Of a DNA stretch of 17,412 nucleotides, positions 15,098-17,412 are shown in pieces. The stretch is from Symbiodinium natans (lineage: Eukaryota > Sar > Dinophyceae > Suessiales > Symbiodiniaceae). The position numbers and the translations under genes were made by a program. The notes under the pieces were generated by a model that was not told the origin of the DNA, did not search any database, and saw only the letters and a program-made list of their open reading frames with translations. Positions within the stretch are counted from its first letter, which is position 1. The number at the start of each line of letters is the position of its first letter. The stretch is from positions 1-17,412 of the forward strand of contig CAJNDS010001477.1 in the NCBI GenBank assembly GCA_905221605.1, given 5' to 3'.

Positions 15098-16543
15098 CAG
15101 CTTTGCAGCCGAGTCGCCCGGGATTCTCCTTAATTGGTTGGCGATAAGCTTACCAGCTGAGATTTGCAGCCGAGGCGCCTGGGATTCTCCTTAATTGGTT
15201 GGCGAGAAGCTTTCCAGCTGGGATTTGCAGCCGAGTCGCCTGGGATTCTCTTCATTGGTTGGCGATAAGCTTTCCAGCTGAGGTTTGCAGCCGAGTCGCC
15301 CGGGATTCTCCTTAATTGGTTGGCGATAAGCTTTCCAGCTGAGATTTGCAGCCGAGTCGCCTGGGATTCTCCTTAATTGGTTGGCGATAAGCTTTCCAGC
15401 TGAGATTTGCAGCCGAGTCGCCCGGGATTCTCCTTAATTGGTTGGCGAGAAACTTTCCAGCTGAGATTTGCAGCCGAGTCGCCTGGGATTCTCCTTAATT
15501 GGTTGGCGATAAGCTTTTCAGCTTTGCAGCCGAGTCGCCCGGGATTTTCCTTAATTGGTTGGCGATAAGCTTTCCAGCTTTGCAGCCGAGTCGCCTGGGA
15601 TTCTCCTTAATTGGTTGGCGATAAGCTTTCCAGCTTTGCAGCCGAGTCGCCCGGGATTTTCCTTAATTGGTTGGCGATAAGCTTTCCAGCTTTGCAGCCG
15701 AGTCGCCCGGGATTCTCCTTAATTGGTTGGCGATCAGCTTTCCAGCTTTGCAGCCGAGTCGCCCGGGATTCTCCTTAATTGGTTGGCGATAAGCTTTCCA
15801 GCTTTGCAGCCGAGTCGCCCGGGATTCTCCTTAATTGGTTGGCGATAAGCTTTCCAGCTTTGCAGCCGAGTCGCCCGGGATTCTCCTTAACTGGTTGGCG
15901 ATAAGCTTTCCAGCTGGGCTTTGCAGCCGAGTCGCCTGAGATTCTCCTTAATTGGTTGGCGATAAGCTTTCCAGCTTTGCAGCCGAGTCGCCCGGGATTC
16001 TCCTTAATTGGTTGGCGATAAGCTTTCCAGCTGGGATTTGCAGCCGAGTCGCCCGGGATTCTCCTTAATTGGTTGGCGATAAGCTTTCCAGCTTTGCAGC
16101 CGAGTCGCCTGGGATTCTCCTTAATCGGTTGGCGATAAGCTTTCTAGCTTTGCAGCCGAGTCGCCTGGGATTCTCCGTAATTGGTTGGCGATAATCTTTT
16201 CAGCTTTGCAGCCGAGTCGCCCGGGATTCTCCTCAATTGGTTGGCGATAAGCTTTCCAGCTGGGATTTGCAGCCGAGTCGCCTGGGATTCTCCTTAATTG
16301 GTTGGCGATAAGCTTTCCAGCTTTGCAGCCGAGTCGCCCGGGATTCTCCTTAATTGGTTGGCGATAAGCTTTCCAGCTGGGGTTTGCAGCCGAGTCGCCT
16401 GGGATTCTCCTTAATTGGTTGGCGATAAGCTTTCTAGCTTTGCAGCCGAGTCGCCTGGGATTCTCCTTAATTGGTTGACGATAAGCTTTCCAGCTGGGAT
16501 GTGCAGCCGAGTCGCCCGGGATTCTCCTTAATTGGTTGGCGAT
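15098..16543 (+). repeat. 56-60-bp satellite array inserted in the 62-bp family
   Basis: Twenty-five copies of a unit made of TTTGCAGCCGAGTCGCC, YGGGATTCTCCTTAATTGG and TTGGCGATAAGCTTTCCAGC. Two length forms alternate: a 56-bp form reading CAGCTTTGCAG and a form about 4 bp longer reading CAGCTGRGATTTGCAG. Long forms dominate the first seven copies and short forms the middle. The array is flanked on both sides by the 62-bp family, so it arose within or inserted into that array. Confidence 0.96.
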
Positions 16544-16852
16544 CCTGGCAGTTTTCCTTCATAAATTGCACCAGGATAAGAGGCCTTTCCAGGTAGTTCT
16601 CCCTCGTGAAATGCACCAAGAAGGCCTTTCCAGGTAGTTCTCCTTCATGCAATGCACCAGGATAAGGATTTCCAGCTCTTTGAAGGCCTTTCCAAATAAT
16701 TCTCCTTCATAAAATGCACCAGGATAAGGATTTCCAGCTCTTTGAAGGCATTTCCAGGTAGTTCTCCTTCGCAAAAAAAGCACCAGGATTTCCAGCTATT
16801 TGAAGACAGGATAAGGATTTCCAGCTTTTTTTTCAAGGCCTTTCCATGTAGA
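16544..16852 (+). repeat. 62-bp satellite, second and degenerate block
   Basis: About five or six truncated and mutated copies of the 62-bp unit, with CTTTGAAGGC in place of CTCTTGGAAGGC and several internal deletions. A T-rich slip lies near 16827-16834. Divergence is higher than in the first block, as expected at an array edge. The minus-strand ORFs here are repeat translations. Confidence 0.88.
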
Positions 16853-17412
16853 TGTGATCAGAATGCAGCGTGTTCCCTTCCCTAATTGGGTCGGGATGTG
16901 ATCAGGGCCGCGCAACCAAGGTAGCCCTGCATTCCCCTCTCTAGTTGGGTCGGGATGTGATCAGGGCCTGTAAATGCAGGCACAGAGCCTTGCGTTCCCC
17001 TCCCTAGTTGGGTCGGGATGTGATCAGGGCCGGTAAATGCAGCCAAGGAGCCTTGGTCAGGATGTGATCAGGGCCTGTGGGAATGCAGTCAAGGTATTTG
17101 CCTCCTTAATTGGGTCGGGATGTGATCAGGGCCTGTGTGAATGCAGCCAAAGAGCCTTGTATTTGCCTTTAATTGGGTCGGGATGTGATCAGGGCCTTTG
17201 TAACTGCTCCCAAGGAGCCTTTGCGTTCCCTTCCCTAACTGGGTCAGGATGTGATCAGGGCCTGTGTAAATGCAGCCAAGGAGCCTTGCATTCCCTCCCT
17301 GACTGGGTCGGATGTGATCAGGGCCTGCGTGAACGCAGCCAAGGAGCCTTGGCCTCCCTAATTGGGTAGGGATGTGATCAGGGCCTGTGTATGAAGCCAA
17401 GGAGCCTTGTGT
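16853..17412 (+). repeat. ~64-bp satellite running off the right edge
   Basis: Ten copies of a unit made of GATGTGATCAGGGCCTGTG, AATGCAGCCAAGGAGCCTTG, CRTTCCCTCCC and TAATTGGGTCGG. The palindrome TGATCA is kept in every copy. Unit length varies from about 41 to 68 bp because of deletions in the middle. The overlapping ORFs on both strands (17037-17369 plus, 17400-17089 minus) come from the repeat. The array is cut by the window end. Confidence 0.94.

Noticed and set aside
17037-17400. 110- and 103-codon ORFs on both strands
   Set aside because: Both are direct translations of the ~64-bp satellite.
13081-17412. CRISPR-like repeat arrays
   Set aside because: Units are directly adjacent without unique spacers and there are no associated genes. 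They are eukaryotic satellites.

Overview
The window looks like nuclear DNA of a dinoflagellate or a close relative. The signs are a Helitron Rep-helicase gene with GC-rich codons, a long interstitial TTTAGGG telomeric tract, several large tandem satellites, AG|G acceptor-like sites next to same-frame ORFs, and short stretches that resemble decayed copies of the dinoflagellate spliced leader. The lineage is an inference from these features together; none proves it alone.

Layout. 1-342 has no convincing gene. 343-482 is a GGGGCT hexamer array and 484-596 an AT-rich dispersed repeat. 590-3090 is a 40-bp satellite of about 60 copies. 3091-3415 is G-rich DNA followed by a 15-bp perfect inverted repeat. 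3416-3592 is TTTAGGG DNA, followed by a GGGGTTTT-rich tail to about 3765. 3762-4133 is the same AT-rich repeat as 484-596, in opposite orientation. 4134-5016 has no confident gene.

The coding heart is on the minus strand. 11238 to 5473 is one intronless reading frame of 1921 codons from a well-placed ATG. In order it holds a Cys4 motif, seven 32-residue charged repeats, a second Cys cluster, a Helitron Rep nuclease (His-Ala-His and a Tyr pair), a Pif1-type superfamily 1B helicase, a C2HC finger and a Lys-rich tail. It ends at a TAG. The same frame then continues without a gap into a complete Josephin-type cysteine protease domain (5472-5017), with the Gln, Cys, His and Asp expected of a catalytic site and near-ataxin-3 spacing. 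The oxyanion Gln lies two codons after the TAG. The protease can therefore only be made whole by readthrough, by splicing around the TAG, or in a version of the gene without it. This Helitron-Josephin arrangement is the most interesting object in the window.

Upstream on the same strand are a 205-codon acidic ORF (12063-11446) and a pair of same-frame ORFs split by another TAG (12836-12360). The 5' ends of these two units are diverged copies of each other (about 12066-12223 and 12792-12922). Each carries spliced-leader-like relics, as expected if they are reinserted, once trans-spliced mRNAs.

From 13081 to the end the window is satellite: a 62-bp family, a 56-60-bp family that splits it, a second block of the 62-bp family, and a roughly 64-bp family that runs off the right edge.
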